NCBI RefSeq assembly: GCF_013403875.1
Contig: NZ_JACBNX010000035.1
Location: 1-33,642 of the forward strand
DNA: 33,642 nt
Reading direction: 5' to 3'
Origin: Burkholderia guangdongensis
GTDB lineage: Bacteria; Pseudomonadota; Gammaproteobacteria; Burkholderiales; Burkholderiaceae
Shown piece after piece: positions 14,931 through 22,669 of this stretch (position 1 is the first letter of the stretch; each line of letters begins with the position of its first letter). The notes under the pieces were generated by a model. The model had not been told where the DNA came from and did not search any database. It saw only the letters and a list, made by a program, of their open reading frames with translations. The position numbers and the translations under genes are program-made.

Positions 14931-16886
14931 TCAGTTGAAGATGCCGAGCACGGTCTGGAACAGCGAGTCCGCGGTCTGGATCACCTTCGCGTTCGCCTGA
15001 TAGAGCTGCTGGTACTGCATCAGATTCGCCGCCTCCTCGTTCGTGTTCACGCCGGACACCGACTGCTGCGCGGCGGTGACCTGGCCGACGAGCGCGGTCT
15101 GGGCGGCGCTCGACGACTTGAGCTGGCCCGCGGTGTTGCCGATCGCGTTCACGTAGCTCGCGTACGCGCCGGTCAGCGTGGTCGCACCGCTCCCGCCGCT
15201 CATGCCGCTCGTGCCGCTGCCGAACGTCGCCGCGCTGACGAGCTGCGACATGGCGAGCGCGTTGCTGCCGTCGTTCGTGCCGCCCGCGTACGGGCCGACC
15301 GTGAACGTATCGCCGCTCGCCGGCGAGCCGGAGATCGCGACCGTCTGGCCGCCGCCGACGCTGATCGATGCCCCCGCCACGAACGCCTGCGGGCTCGTCG
15401 TGGTCTGCGGGTTCGCGGACGTATCGGTGATCGTGTAGGTCGGCGCGGCGGTGGTGCCGCCGATCGTGATCGTGTAGTTGTCGCTGGCCAGCGCCGCCGC
15501 CGCGCTGGTGACGGAGACCGTGCCGATCGTCCCGGTGCCGGTGTTCGACGTCGCGGCGGCCGCGACGACCGGCGACGCCGCCGCGATCGCCGAGCCGTTC
15601 GTCGCGGCGAGCGCGAAACTATCGGCCGCGCCGCGCGTCGGCAGCACCGTGAACGAATCGCCGGCGGCCATCGAGCCGGACAGCGAGAAGTTCAGGCCGT
15701 CGATCGGGCTCGACAGCGACGTCGCCTCTCCGACGACCGCGCCGCTCGCGCGGTCGGTCAGCGTGTAGTTCGTGCCGTCGTACGACAGCGTGTAGTCGCT
15801 CGCCGGCGGTTGCGCCGGGTTCGCGAGCGACGCGGTCAGCGTCGCACCGCCCTGGTTCCCCTGGTTCGCGTAGACGGCGGGGGCCGCGACCGAGAACAGG
15901 GCGCCGCCCGGCTGGCCGGTCAGGTCGATGCCGAGCGCGTTCTGGCCGTTCACCTGCGCGGCGAAGCTGGTTGCGATCGCACCGAGTTGCGCCTGCGCCG
16001 GATCGAGCGTCTGGCTGCGGAACGTGAGCAGGCCGCCGAGCGTGCCGCTCGTCAGCGACGAGTCCGGCACCGCCACGGCCGGCGGCTGCGGGTTCGCGCC
16101 CGCGATCCCCTGCGACACGATCGCGAGCTCGCTCGGATCCGACGAAGACGGAACGGCCGCGAGCTGGTAGCTCTGGTTCGCGACGACGAGCGGCTGGCCG
16201 TTGCCGAGGAACAGGTTGTAGCCGCCGCCGTTCTGCACGACCTGCACGCCGGTGAGTTGCGACAGGTTCGACACCGCGAGGTCGCGCTGGTCGAGCAGCT
16301 GGTTCGGCGGCTGCCCCTGGCTGCCCGCGGCGGCGATCTGCTGGTTCAACTGCGCGATCTGCGCGGTGTAGCCGTTGATCTGCGACACGGTGCTCGTCAG
16401 CTGCGTGTTCACGCTCGAGCGAAGCTGGTCGTACTGCTGGCCGGCCGCGTTCAGTTGCGCCGCGAGCGATTGCGCGTTGCTGATCGCCGTCTGGCGCGCG
16501 GCCGGATCGGACGCGTTGTTCGCGACGTTCTGCAGCCCGGTGAAATAGCCGGTGATCGCGCTCGAGATGCCGGTCGTCGGGCTGCCGATGAAGTTGTTCA
16601 GCTGCGCGACGAGGTTGTAGTTCGTCGTCAGCGCGCCGCTCTGCGCCTGCGCGCTGTTCAGTTGATCGTTCAGGTACTGGCTGTACTGGCGCTGCACGCT
16701 GACCGTGTTCACGCCTTGCGGCATGTAGCCGCTCGCCGTGTACTGGCCGCTCGCTTCCGCATAGACGGGCCGCTCGACCGAGTAGCCGGGCGTCGACGCG
16801 TTGCTGATGTTCTGGCTGGTTGTCGTCAGGCCCCACATCGCGGCGTTCAGGCCGCTGATTCCGAGGTTCAGGAGAGAGTTCGACAT
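14931..16886 (-). CDS. flgK: Flagellar hook-associated protein FlgK (HAP1)
   Basis: A 651-residue axial protein that sits on the hook tip below FlgL. The ATG at 16886 (MSNSLLNLGISGLNAAMWGL) follows AGGATC. The open frame runs on to 17315, but that extension crosses the FliA promoter and is rejected. The rod/hook N-terminal motif (SGLNAAMWGLTTTSQNISNA), the NTVSVQRQYSQYLNDQLNSA region, and the C-terminal D0 part (GVNTNEEAANLMQYQQLYQA, VIQTADSLFQTVLGIFN) are clear. It is longer than enteric FlgK (about 547) because of two related inserts. One is diverged (about residues 353-416) and one is nearly identical to the FlgL insert (about 447-530). It heads a flgKL unit with its own promoter. Confidence 0.96.
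   Translation of the reverse strand: MSNSLLNLGISGLNAAMWGLTTTSQNISNASTPGYSVERPVYAEASGQYTASGYMPQGVNTVSVQRQYSQYLNDQLNSAQAQSGALTTNYNLVAQLNNFIGSPTTGISSAITGYFTGLQNVANNASDPAARQTAISNAQSLAAQLNAAGQQYDQLRSSVNTQLTSTVSQINGYTAQIAQLNQQIAAAGSQGQPPNQLLDQRDLAVSNLSQLTGVQVVQNGGGYNLFLGNGQPLVVANQSYQLAAVPSSSDPSELAIVSQGIAGANPQPPAVAVPDSSLTSGTLGGLLTFRSQTLDPAQAQLGAIATSFAAQVNGQNALGIDLTGQPGGALFSVAAPAVYANQGNQGGATLTASLANPAQPPASDYTLSYDGTNYTLTDRASGAVVGEATSLSSPIDGLNFSLSGSMAAGDSFTVLPTRGAADSFALAATNGSAIAAASPVVAAAATSNTGTGTIGTVSVTSAAAALASDNYTITIGGTTAAPTYTITDTSANPQTTTSPQAFVAGASISVGGGQTVAISGSPASGDTFTVGPYAGGTNDGSNALAMSQLVSAATFGSGTSGMSGGSGATTLTGAYASYVNAIGNTAGQLKSSSAAQTALVGQVTAAQQSVSGVNTNEEAANLMQYQQLYQANAKVIQTADSLFQTVLGIFN
15298..15549 (-). 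repeat. flgK copy of the domain shared with flgL
   Basis: This segment codes for about residues 447-530 of FlgK and is the partner of 14063-14316. Shared blocks include GTIGTVSV-type start, DNYTIT, TDTSANPQTTT, ISVGGGQTVAISG and PASGDTFTV. A diverged upstream copy at about 15640-15830 (DYTLSYDGTNYTLTD ... AAGDSFTVLP) suggests an older internal duplication. Confidence 0.9.
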
Positions 16887-16941
16887 GCGCGATCCTGATG
16901 GGCCGGCCGCGCTGCGGCCGCCGGGTTGCGTAACTCCCGGT

Positions 16942-16968
16942 ATATCGGCCGCGGATCGGAAAAATTGA
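16942..16968 (-). promoter_or_regulatory. FliA (sigma-28) promoter for flgKL
   Basis: Minus strand: TCAATTTT (16968-16961), 11-bp spacer, GCCGATAT (16949-16942). This is 13 of 16 to TAAAGTTT-N11-GCCGATAA with the exact spacing, about 55 bp before the flgK start. Confidence 0.75.
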
Positions 16969-16984
16969 GGAAAAGTGCGGCCGC

Positions 16985-17782
16985 CTACCCTCGCGCGAGC
17001 TGGCGGCGCTTCATCTCGAGCTGCGTGATCAGGCGCTGCAGCGTGTTTTCCGCGCTGCCGGGCAGCGACAGGAAGCGAAAGCCGAGCTGATAGCGGCGCG
17101 TGCCGCTCGGCAGCTCGCTCGAGTAGCGCGACACGAGCTCCAGATCGAGCGCGAGCTTGCCGTGGCTGCCGAGCGACAGCTCGACGCCGTTGAGCCGCAC
17201 ACCGAACTCGAGCGACGCGACACCCGCATCGGCGGTGCGCAACCCGACGCCGCCGAGCGACAGATTCAGCACGTCGAACTGGAACGGCGAGCCGTCCGGC
17301 AGCACGCCGCTGCACGTGTACGGATCGACGACGGGCGCATCGACGCGAAAATATTCGCGCCGCTGCATGAAATAGAGCACGTCCGGAAAATTCGCGGTGA
17401 ACGCCGGCAGCCCTTCGTAGCGGCTCTCGCGCGGCGTGCTCGTCGTGAACTCGACGCGCACGCCGTCCGGCGCGGCCGAGAACTTGCAGCGCGGCGCCGC
17501 GAGCATCCCGGCGTTCTGCTCGGCGAGCGCGCCCCAGTCGAACGTGAAGGTGCGCGCGCCGACGTCGACCGCGAGCAGCCGCGTGACGAGCTGGCCGCCG
17601 TCGTAGTGCACGGTGAGGAAATCGCCGCGATTGACGAGGTTGCGCAGCTGCACCCCGATCTCGAGCGGATTGCGGCGGCCGTAATCGGGTACGGCCACGT
17701 CGGGGGCCGAGTCACGCGCGGCCTGATCCGCCCGGGCGTGCGCCCCGCCCTGGGCCGGATACGTCGACTGTTCGGTATTCAT
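16985..17782 (-). CDS. YcgR-like PilZ-domain flagellar brake protein
   Basis: A 265-residue cytoplasmic c-di-GMP effector. The N-terminal YcgR domain covers about residues 35-135 and the C-terminal PilZ domain about 140-260. Both PilZ binding motifs are intact: RxxxR (R142 to R146 in RREYFR) and NxSxxG (N173, S175, G178 in NLSLGG). YcgR proteins bind the motor when c-di-GMP is high and slow or bias rotation. The ATG at 17782 is chosen because an upstream frame would begin inside the FliA promoter leader; the ribosome site is weak (GGCAAG). It lies between flgJ and flgK with its own FliA-type promoter. An 8-bp leader hairpin (17852-17859 with 17872-17879) could modulate it. Confidence 0.9.
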   Translation of the reverse strand: MNTEQSTYPAQGGAHARADQAARDSAPDVAVPDYGRRNPLEIGVQLRNLVNRGDFLTVHYDGGQLVTRLLAVDVGARTFTFDWGALAEQNAGMLAAPRCKFSAAPDGVRVEFTTSTPRESRYEGLPAFTANFPDVLYFMQRREYFRVDAPVVDPYTCSGVLPDGSPFQFDVLNLSLGGVGLRTADAGVASLEFGVRLNGVELSLGSHGKLALDLELVSRYSSELPSGTRRYQLGFRFLSLPGSAENTLQRLITQLEMKRRQLARG

Positions 17783-17892
17783 GGCTTGCCGGTAGGGTTC
17801 TTTTTTCTTTGAAACGTCGTGACGGGCGCGCGGGCGATCCCGCACGCGATCGGACCGGGTCGGCACGGCCGCCCGGTCCAAGCATCCCACAC

Positions 17893-17919
17893 TTAGCGGC
17901 AGTGGTTAGCGGAAGTTTA
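17893..17919 (-). promoter_or_regulatory. FliA (sigma-28) promoter for the YcgR-like gene
   Basis: Minus strand: TAAACTTC (17919-17912), 11-bp spacer, GCCGCTAA (17900-17893). This is 13 of 16 to consensus with exact spacing, about 110 bp before the start codon. Confidence 0.72.
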
Positions 17920-17956
17920 GATCGGATTCGTATTTTTTTTCGAGCAAACGTTAAAC

Positions 17957-17973
17957 CGGGCGTCGTTCGCCCG
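17957..17973 (-). terminator. Possible terminator after flgJ
   Basis: A 6-bp GC stem (CGGGCG/CGCCCG, 5-base loop), 28 bp after the flgJ stop, is followed on the minus strand by a T-rich but interrupted tail (TTTAACGTTTG). It would separate the flgB-J transcript from the FliA-dependent YcgR and flgKL units. Confidence 0.4.
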
Positions 17974-18001
17974 CCCACCGCGGCCAAAGGGCACGAACGA
18001 C

Positions 18002-19009
18002 TCAGCCGATCTGCTGCATGATCGAGATCAACTTCTTCGCGTAGTTCGGGTCCGTCGCGTAGCCGGCCTGCTGCATCCCGTTGGCGAAACCCTCGGCGCT
18101 GCGGCTCGCGCTCAGCACGCCCGCGTAGCGCGGATTGTTCTTCAGCAGCGTCGCGTAGTCGGTCATCGCGTCCTCGTACGAGTCGTACGCGCGGAACTTC
18201 GCGACGACGCGGTGCGCCTTGCCGTTCACGTACTCGGTCGTCAGCGCCGACACCGTGCGCCCCGTCCAGCCCTTCGTCGCCTTGATCCCGAACACGTTGT
18301 AGCTCGACGTGCCGTCCGCGCCGCGGATCTCGCGCTTGCCCCAGCCCGATTCGAGCGCCGCCTGGCCGACGATGAAGCGCGCCGGGATCCCGGTCGCGTC
18401 GCTCGCCGCCTGCGCGGGGCCGGCGAGCCGCCCGACGAACGCGTCCGCGTCCGCCGAGCCGCCGCCCGCGCCCTTCAGCGGCGGCGTCAGCGCGCTGTCG
18501 CGGGTGTAGCCGCGCGAGTCGGCGAGGCTGCCATTGCTCGCGCCCGCATTCGCGTACGCCTTCGCGAGCGCGTTCATCGCCGCGAGGCCGCCTTCTCCGC
18601 CACCCGCACCGCCCGCGCCGAGGGCCGCGAGGCCCGCCGCGGGCGTGCCGGCCGCGCCGCCCGCACCGCCGCCGGCCGCCGCGCCCGAGCCGCCGCCCGC
18701 GCTGCGCATCAGTTGCTTCATCAACATGTCGGCGACGCCGATCCCGCGCGACGACATATGCTGCGCGAGCTGCTGGTCGAGCATCGACGTGTACATTTTC
18801 GACGTGCTCGAATCGAACAACCCGCCGTCGGGCGTCGCGTCGCGCATGCTCTTGAGCATCATCTGCGTGAACATCGCGTCGAACTGGCCCGCGACGACTT
18901 TCGCGCCCGCCTGCGGCGACTGCTGCGCCTGCGCGCGCAGCGCGTCGAAACCCTGGACGTCGAGCGCGAAGCGCTGCGACAGGTCCGCCGTCTTCGTCGA
19001 GCCGTCCAT
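18002..19009 (-). CDS. flgJ: Flagellar rod-cap muramidase FlgJ
   Basis: A 335-residue bifunctional protein of the periplasm. Residues about 10-103 are the rod-capping domain (QFDAMFTQMMLKSMRDA, DQQLAQHMSSRGIGVADM). Residues about 188-335 are the glucosaminidase domain that opens peptidoglycan for the rod, with the catalytic Glu at E220 in QAALESGWG and the SYNVFGIKA motif. A Gly/Ala linker at about 104-141 joins them and is unusually long and simple. The ATG overlaps the flgI stop by one base (TGATG) and has GGAG upstream within flgI. It is the last gene of the flgB-J run. Confidence 0.95.
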   Translation of the reverse strand: MDGSTKTADLSQRFALDVQGFDALRAQAQQSPQAGAKVVAGQFDAMFTQMMLKSMRDATPDGGLFDSSTSKMYTSMLDQQLAQHMSSRGIGVADMLMKQLMRSAGGGSGAAAGGGAGGAAGTPAAGLAALGAGGAGGGEGGLAAMNALAKAYANAGASNGSLADSRGYTRDSALTPPLKGAGGGSADADAFVGRLAGPAQAASDATGIPARFIVGQAALESGWGKREIRGADGTSSYNVFGIKATKGWTGRTVSALTTEYVNGKAHRVVAKFRAYDSYEDAMTDYATLLKNNPRYAGVLSASRSAEGFANGMQQAGYATDPNYAKKLISIMQQIG

Positions 19010-20208
19010 CAGATGATCTCCAGATCCGCGCGCAATGCGCCGGCCGCCTTCATCGCCTGCAGGATCGACATCAGATCCGCGGGCGTCGCGCCGAGCGCGT
19101 TCAGCGCCTTCACGACTTCGGTCAGGTTCGCGCCGGCCGTCACCAGTTTCAGCGCGCCGTTGTCCTGCTTCATCTGGATCTGCGACTGCTGCGCGACGAC
19201 CGTCTGCCCGTTCGAGAACGGCCCCGGCTGCGACACGACCGGCTGCGTGTTCACGACGACCGACAGGTTGCCGTGCGCGACCGCGCAGCTTTGCAGCGTG
19301 ACCATCTGGTTCATCACGATCGAGCCGGTGCGCGCGTTGAAGATCACCTTCGCGGCCGCCTGCTCGGGCCGTACGTCGATGTCCTGCAGCCGCGCCATGA
19401 ACGCGACCTGCTGCGCCGAATTGGCCGGCGCCGCGAGCTCGATCGTGCGGCCGTCGAGCGCGGTCGCGGTGCCGGGGCCGAACGTCGAGTCGACCGCCGA
19501 CACGATCCGCTCGGTCGTGCCGTAGTCCATGTCGTTCAGTTGCAGCGTGAGGTGGCCGCCCATCTGCGCGAGCGCGTTCGGCACCGTGCGCTCGACGATC
19601 GCGCCGCCGACGACGCGCCCCGCCGCGAGCTGGTTCACCTGAACCTTGCTGCCGTTCGCGCTCGCGCCCGCGCCGCCGACCGCGAGGTTACCCTGCGCGA
19701 GCGCGTACACCTGCCCGTCCGCGCCCTTCATCGGCGTCAGCAGCAGCGTGCCGCCGCGCAGGCTCTTCGCGTTGCCGAGCGACGACACCGTCACGTCGAG
19801 CGCCTCGCCGGGCCGCGCGAACGGCGGCAGCGTCGCGGTCACCATCACCGCGGCGACGTTCTTCAGCTGCATGTTCGACAGCGTCGACGGGCCGCCGTTG
19901 GCCGAGCCGTTGTTGATCGAGATGCCGAGGTTCGCGAGCATGTTCGCGAGCGTCTGCGTGGTGAACGGCGTCTGCATCGTCTGGTCGCCGGTGCCGTCGA
20001 GGCCGACGACGAGCCCGTAGCCGATCAGCGGGTTGTCGCGCACGCCCTGGATCTGCACGAGATCCTTCAGGCGCTCCGCGTGCGCGTCCGGCGCGAACGC
20101 GGCCGCGCAGGCAACGGCCGCGCATGCGGCGACGAACCACGCGAGCGCGCGGCGCGCACGCGCGCGGGGAACGAAGCGCGGCACAAAACGGGAATCGGCG
20201 GTCGGCAT
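19009..20208 (-). CDS. flgI: Flagellar P-ring protein FlgI
   Basis: A 399-residue periplasmic protein that polymerises into the P ring around the rod. It has a signal peptide (RRALAWFVAACAAVACAAAF, cut near DAHA) and the hallmark mature start ERLKDLVQIQGVRDNPLIGY, with GLVVGLDGTGDQT close by. The C-terminal region has LTEVVKALNALGATPADLMS. The start is uncertain: GTG 20220 overlaps the end of flgH, while ATG 20208 lies 5 nt after the flgH stop; I prefer the ATG. Its export is Sec-dependent and its assembly needs FlgA, coded divergently in this window. Confidence 0.95.
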   Translation of the reverse strand: MPTADSRFVPRFVPRARARRALAWFVAACAAVACAAAFAPDAHAERLKDLVQIQGVRDNPLIGYGLVVGLDGTGDQTMQTPFTTQTLANMLANLGISINNGSANGGPSTLSNMQLKNVAAVMVTATLPPFARPGEALDVTVSSLGNAKSLRGGTLLLTPMKGADGQVYALAQGNLAVGGAGASANGSKVQVNQLAAGRVVGGAIVERTVPNALAQMGGHLTLQLNDMDYGTTERIVSAVDSTFGPGTATALDGRTIELAAPANSAQQVAFMARLQDIDVRPEQAAAKVIFNARTGSIVMNQMVTLQSCAVAHGNLSVVVNTQPVVSQPGPFSNGQTVVAQQSQIQMKQDNGALKLVTAGANLTEVVKALNALGATPADLMSILQAMKAAGALRADLEII

Positions 20209-20213
20209 GGTCG

Positions 20214-20933
20214 TCACCACGGCGCGATGTTGAGGAAGAAGCGCTGCAGCCAGCCCATGTCCTCGGCTTCGTTGATGTAGCCCTTCGCGGAATACTCGAT
20301 CTTCGCGTCGGCGACCTGCGTCGAGTAGACCGAGTTCTGGCCCGAGATCGTGTTCGGATTGACGACGCCCGAGAAGCGCACGAATTCGTTACCCTGATTG
20401 ATCAGCATCTGCTTCTCGCCGGACACGACGAGGTTGCCGTTCGGCAGCACGTTCGTCACGGTGACGGTGATCGTGCCGTTGAACGTATTCGCCGCGCTCG
20501 CGCCGCCTGCCGCCGTGAACTTGTTCGCGCCCGATCCGGACAGATTCGTCTTCGCGAACAGCCCGCCGAAAAAGCCCGCGGTCGGCACGCCGAAGTCGGT
20601 GCTGCCGCCGCGGTTCGCGTTCGCGCCCGACGACTTCGTCGCGTTGATGTTCTCCGCGATCATGATCGTCAGGATGTCGCCGATGTTGCGCGGGCGCTGG
20701 TCCTCGAACAGCGGCCGCCCGGCGAAGCCCGGGTTGTAGATCGAGCCCGGCGCCTGCATCGACGGCGGCGCGGGCGGCTGCGCGGTCATCGGCTGCTGGA
20801 CGATCGGCGGGTGCGGCACCAGCGCGCAGCCGGCGAGCGCGGCCAGCGCGAGCGCGGCGGCCGGCGCGCGCAGGCCGCTTGCGCGGCCCGCGACGCAAGC
20901 GGAAAACGGAACGGGTCGAACGGCGAACTTCAT
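20214..20933 (-). CDS. flgH: Flagellar L-ring lipoprotein FlgH
   Basis: A 239-residue outer-membrane lipoprotein forming the L ring. The signal peptide ends in a lipobox (LAGC, acylated Cys at residue 36). The mature part has the Pro-rich segment usual here, then SIYNPGFAGRPLFEDQRPRN, IGDILTIMIAENINATKSS and the C-terminal YSTQVADAKIEYSAKGYINE. Length is normal. AGGATC lies ahead of ATG 20933. It is followed within 5 nt by flgI. Confidence 0.96.
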   Translation of the reverse strand: MKFAVRPVPFSACVAGRASGLRAPAAALALAALAGCALVPHPPIVQQPMTAQPPAPPSMQAPGSIYNPGFAGRPLFEDQRPRNIGDILTIMIAENINATKSSGANANRGGSTDFGVPTAGFFGGLFAKTNLSGSGANKFTAAGGASAANTFNGTITVTVTNVLPNGNLVVSGEKQMLINQGNEFVRFSGVVNPNTISGQNSVYSTQVADAKIEYSAKGYINEAEDMGWLQRFFLNIAPW

Positions 20934-20971
20934 GATGACGATCCTGCGGCGTGAGGGGGCATCGGCGTGGG

Positions 20972-21763
20972 TCAGCCCTGCTTCATCTGCGTGACGGTCT
21001 GCAACATCTGGTCGGACGTCGTCACCGCCTTGCTGTTGATCTCGTACGCGCGCTGCGTCTGGATCATGTTCACGAGCTCCTGCACGACGTTCACGTTCGA
21101 CGCCTCGACGTACCCCTGGTTGAGCGATCCCGCGCCGTTCAGGCCCGGCTGCGACACGTTCGGCGCGCCCGACGACGACGTCTCCGCGAACAGGTTCTCG
21201 CCCTTCGCCTCGAGGCCGGCCGGATTGATGAACGTCGCGAGCTGCAGCGCGCCGATCTGCACCGCGTTGCTCGAGCCCGGCTGCGTGATCGTCACGACGC
21301 CGTCCGAGCCGATCGTCAGCGACGTCGCGTTCGCGGGCACCGTGATCGCCGGGATCACCTGGTAGCCGCTCGACGTGACGAGCTGGCCCTGCGCGTTGGT
21401 CTGGAGCGAGCCGTCGCGCGTGTAGGCGTTCGTGCCGTCCGGCATCAGCACCTGGAAGAAGCCGGCGCCGTTGATCGCGACGTCCTTCGAGTTGCCGGTC
21501 TGCTGCAGGCTGCCCTGCGTGTACAGGCGCTCGGTCGCGACCTGCTGCACGCCGGTGCCGAGCTGCAGGCCCGACGGCAGCTCGGTCTGCTGCGTCGAGT
21601 TCGCGCCGGGCTGGCGGACCGTCTGGTACAGCAGGTCCTCGAACACCGCGCGCGAGCCCTTGAAGCCGTTGGTGCTGACGTTCGCGAGGTTGTTCGAGAT
21701 CACGTCCATCTGCGCCTGCTGCGCGTTCATGCCGGTGGCGGCGATGTAGAGCGATCGGTTCAT
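20972..21763 (-). CDS. flgG: Flagellar distal rod protein FlgG
   Basis: A 263-residue axial protein of the distal rod. The rod/hook N-terminal motif is MNRSLYIAATGMNAQQ, with NNLANVSTNGFKGSRAVFED after it. The middle region carries the FlgG signature GSLQQTGNSKDVAINGAGFF. The C-terminal region GYVEASNVNVVQELVNMIQT, then QRAYEINSKAVTTSDQML, is canonical. Length matches enteric FlgG (260). AAGGAG precedes the ATG by 8 nt. It sits 34 bp after flgF and 38 bp before flgH, in operon. Confidence 0.97.
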   Translation of the reverse strand: MNRSLYIAATGMNAQQAQMDVISNNLANVSTNGFKGSRAVFEDLLYQTVRQPGANSTQQTELPSGLQLGTGVQQVATERLYTQGSLQQTGNSKDVAINGAGFFQVLMPDGTNAYTRDGSLQTNAQGQLVTSSGYQVIPAITVPANATSLTIGSDGVVTITQPGSSNAVQIGALQLATFINPAGLEAKGENLFAETSSSGAPNVSQPGLNGAGSLNQGYVEASNVNVVQELVNMIQTQRAYEINSKAVTTSDQMLQTVTQMKQG

Positions 21764-21797
21764 TGGTTCGTTCTCCTTCGTGGGCGGCCGGGGCCGC

Positions 21798-22556
21798 TCA
21801 GCTGAAACTGAGCAGCTGGTTGGCTGACTGCTCGTTCTGGTCCGCGCTGCTGATCAGCTTCGACTGAAGCTCGAATGCGCGCGCGTTGTCGATCATCGAC
21901 ACCATCGCGTTGACCGGATTCACATTGCTGCCTTCGAGCGAATTCGGCACGATCGCGACGCTCGGGTCGGTGTCGGCCGGATTGCCGTCGGCGGTGCGGA
22001 ACAGGCCGTCCGCGCCGCGCGAGAGCGTCGACGGGTCGGGGTTCACGAGCTTCAGCTGGCCGACGACCGCGACCGCGGTCGGCGGATCGCCCGGCATCAG
22101 CGCGGACACCGTGCCATCCTTGCCGATCGTGATCTGCGCGTTCGGCGGCACCGCCAGCGGGCCACCGTCGCCGACGACCGGCAGGTTGCTCGCGGTCACG
22201 AGCTGGCCGTTCTCGTCGACGTGCAGGTTGCCCGCGCGCGTGTACGCCTCGCTGCCGTCGGCCGTCTGGACCGACAGCCAGCCCTGCCCTTCGACCGCGA
22301 CGTCGAGCGGATTGCCGGTTCGCTCGATCGGGCCCGTCGCGAAATCCGCGCTCGGCGTCGACGCGATCGCGTACGTGCGCGTCGTGTTCGGATCGACGGC
22401 GCTGCCGTCGCCGAAGTTCATCGGCACCGCGCGATACGCGGCGAGCTGCGCGCGAAAGCCCGTCGTCGACGCGTTCGCGAGGTTGTTCGCGACGATCGCC
22501 TGCTGGTCGAGCGCCTGCGACGCGCCCGTCATCGCCGTGTAGATCAGTCGGTCCAT
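21798..22556 (-). CDS. flgF: Flagellar proximal rod protein FlgF
   Basis: A 252-residue rod protein related to FlgG. It begins MDRLIYTAMTGASQALDQQA with NNLANASTTGFRAQL. The mid part has TGPIERTGNPLDVAVEGQGW, and the end NVNPVNAMVSMIDNARAFEL is the usual C-terminal heptad region. Length matches the family (about 251). GGAGG precedes the ATG. A 113-bp gap with a GC hairpin separates it from flgE, the widest spacing in the flgC-J part of the run. Confidence 0.96.
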   Translation of the reverse strand: MDRLIYTAMTGASQALDQQAIVANNLANASTTGFRAQLAAYRAVPMNFGDGSAVDPNTTRTYAIASTPSADFATGPIERTGNPLDVAVEGQGWLSVQTADGSEAYTRAGNLHVDENGQLVTASNLPVVGDGGPLAVPPNAQITIGKDGTVSALMPGDPPTAVAVVGQLKLVNPDPSTLSRGADGLFRTADGNPADTDPSVAIVPNSLEGSNVNPVNAMVSMIDNARAFELQSKLISSADQNEQSANQLLSFS

Positions 22557-22592
22557 GTCAGCCTCCGCCGGGCCGCCCCAAGAAGGCTGACC

Positions 22593-22607
22593 GCCCCCTC
22601 GGGGGGC
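22593..22607. repeat. GC hairpin in the flgE-flgF gap, probable dispersed intergenic motif
   Basis: GCCCCCTCGGGGGGC forms a tight stem within an otherwise noncoding 113-bp gap. I recall similar ACCGCCCCCTCGGGGGGCAG strings between Burkholderia genes, so it may be a dispersed repeat. It has no T-run. Confidence 0.4.
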
Positions 22608-22669
22608 AGCGAACTACGTGAGCGTGGGGATCGTTTCATGTGTGCCTTTCAGCGCGCGCCAGTGGCGCG

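Noticed and set aside
16887..17315. N-terminal extension of flgK upstream of 16886
   Set aside because: It would cross the FliA promoter and the end of the YcgR-like gene, and the conserved FlgK start is at 16886.
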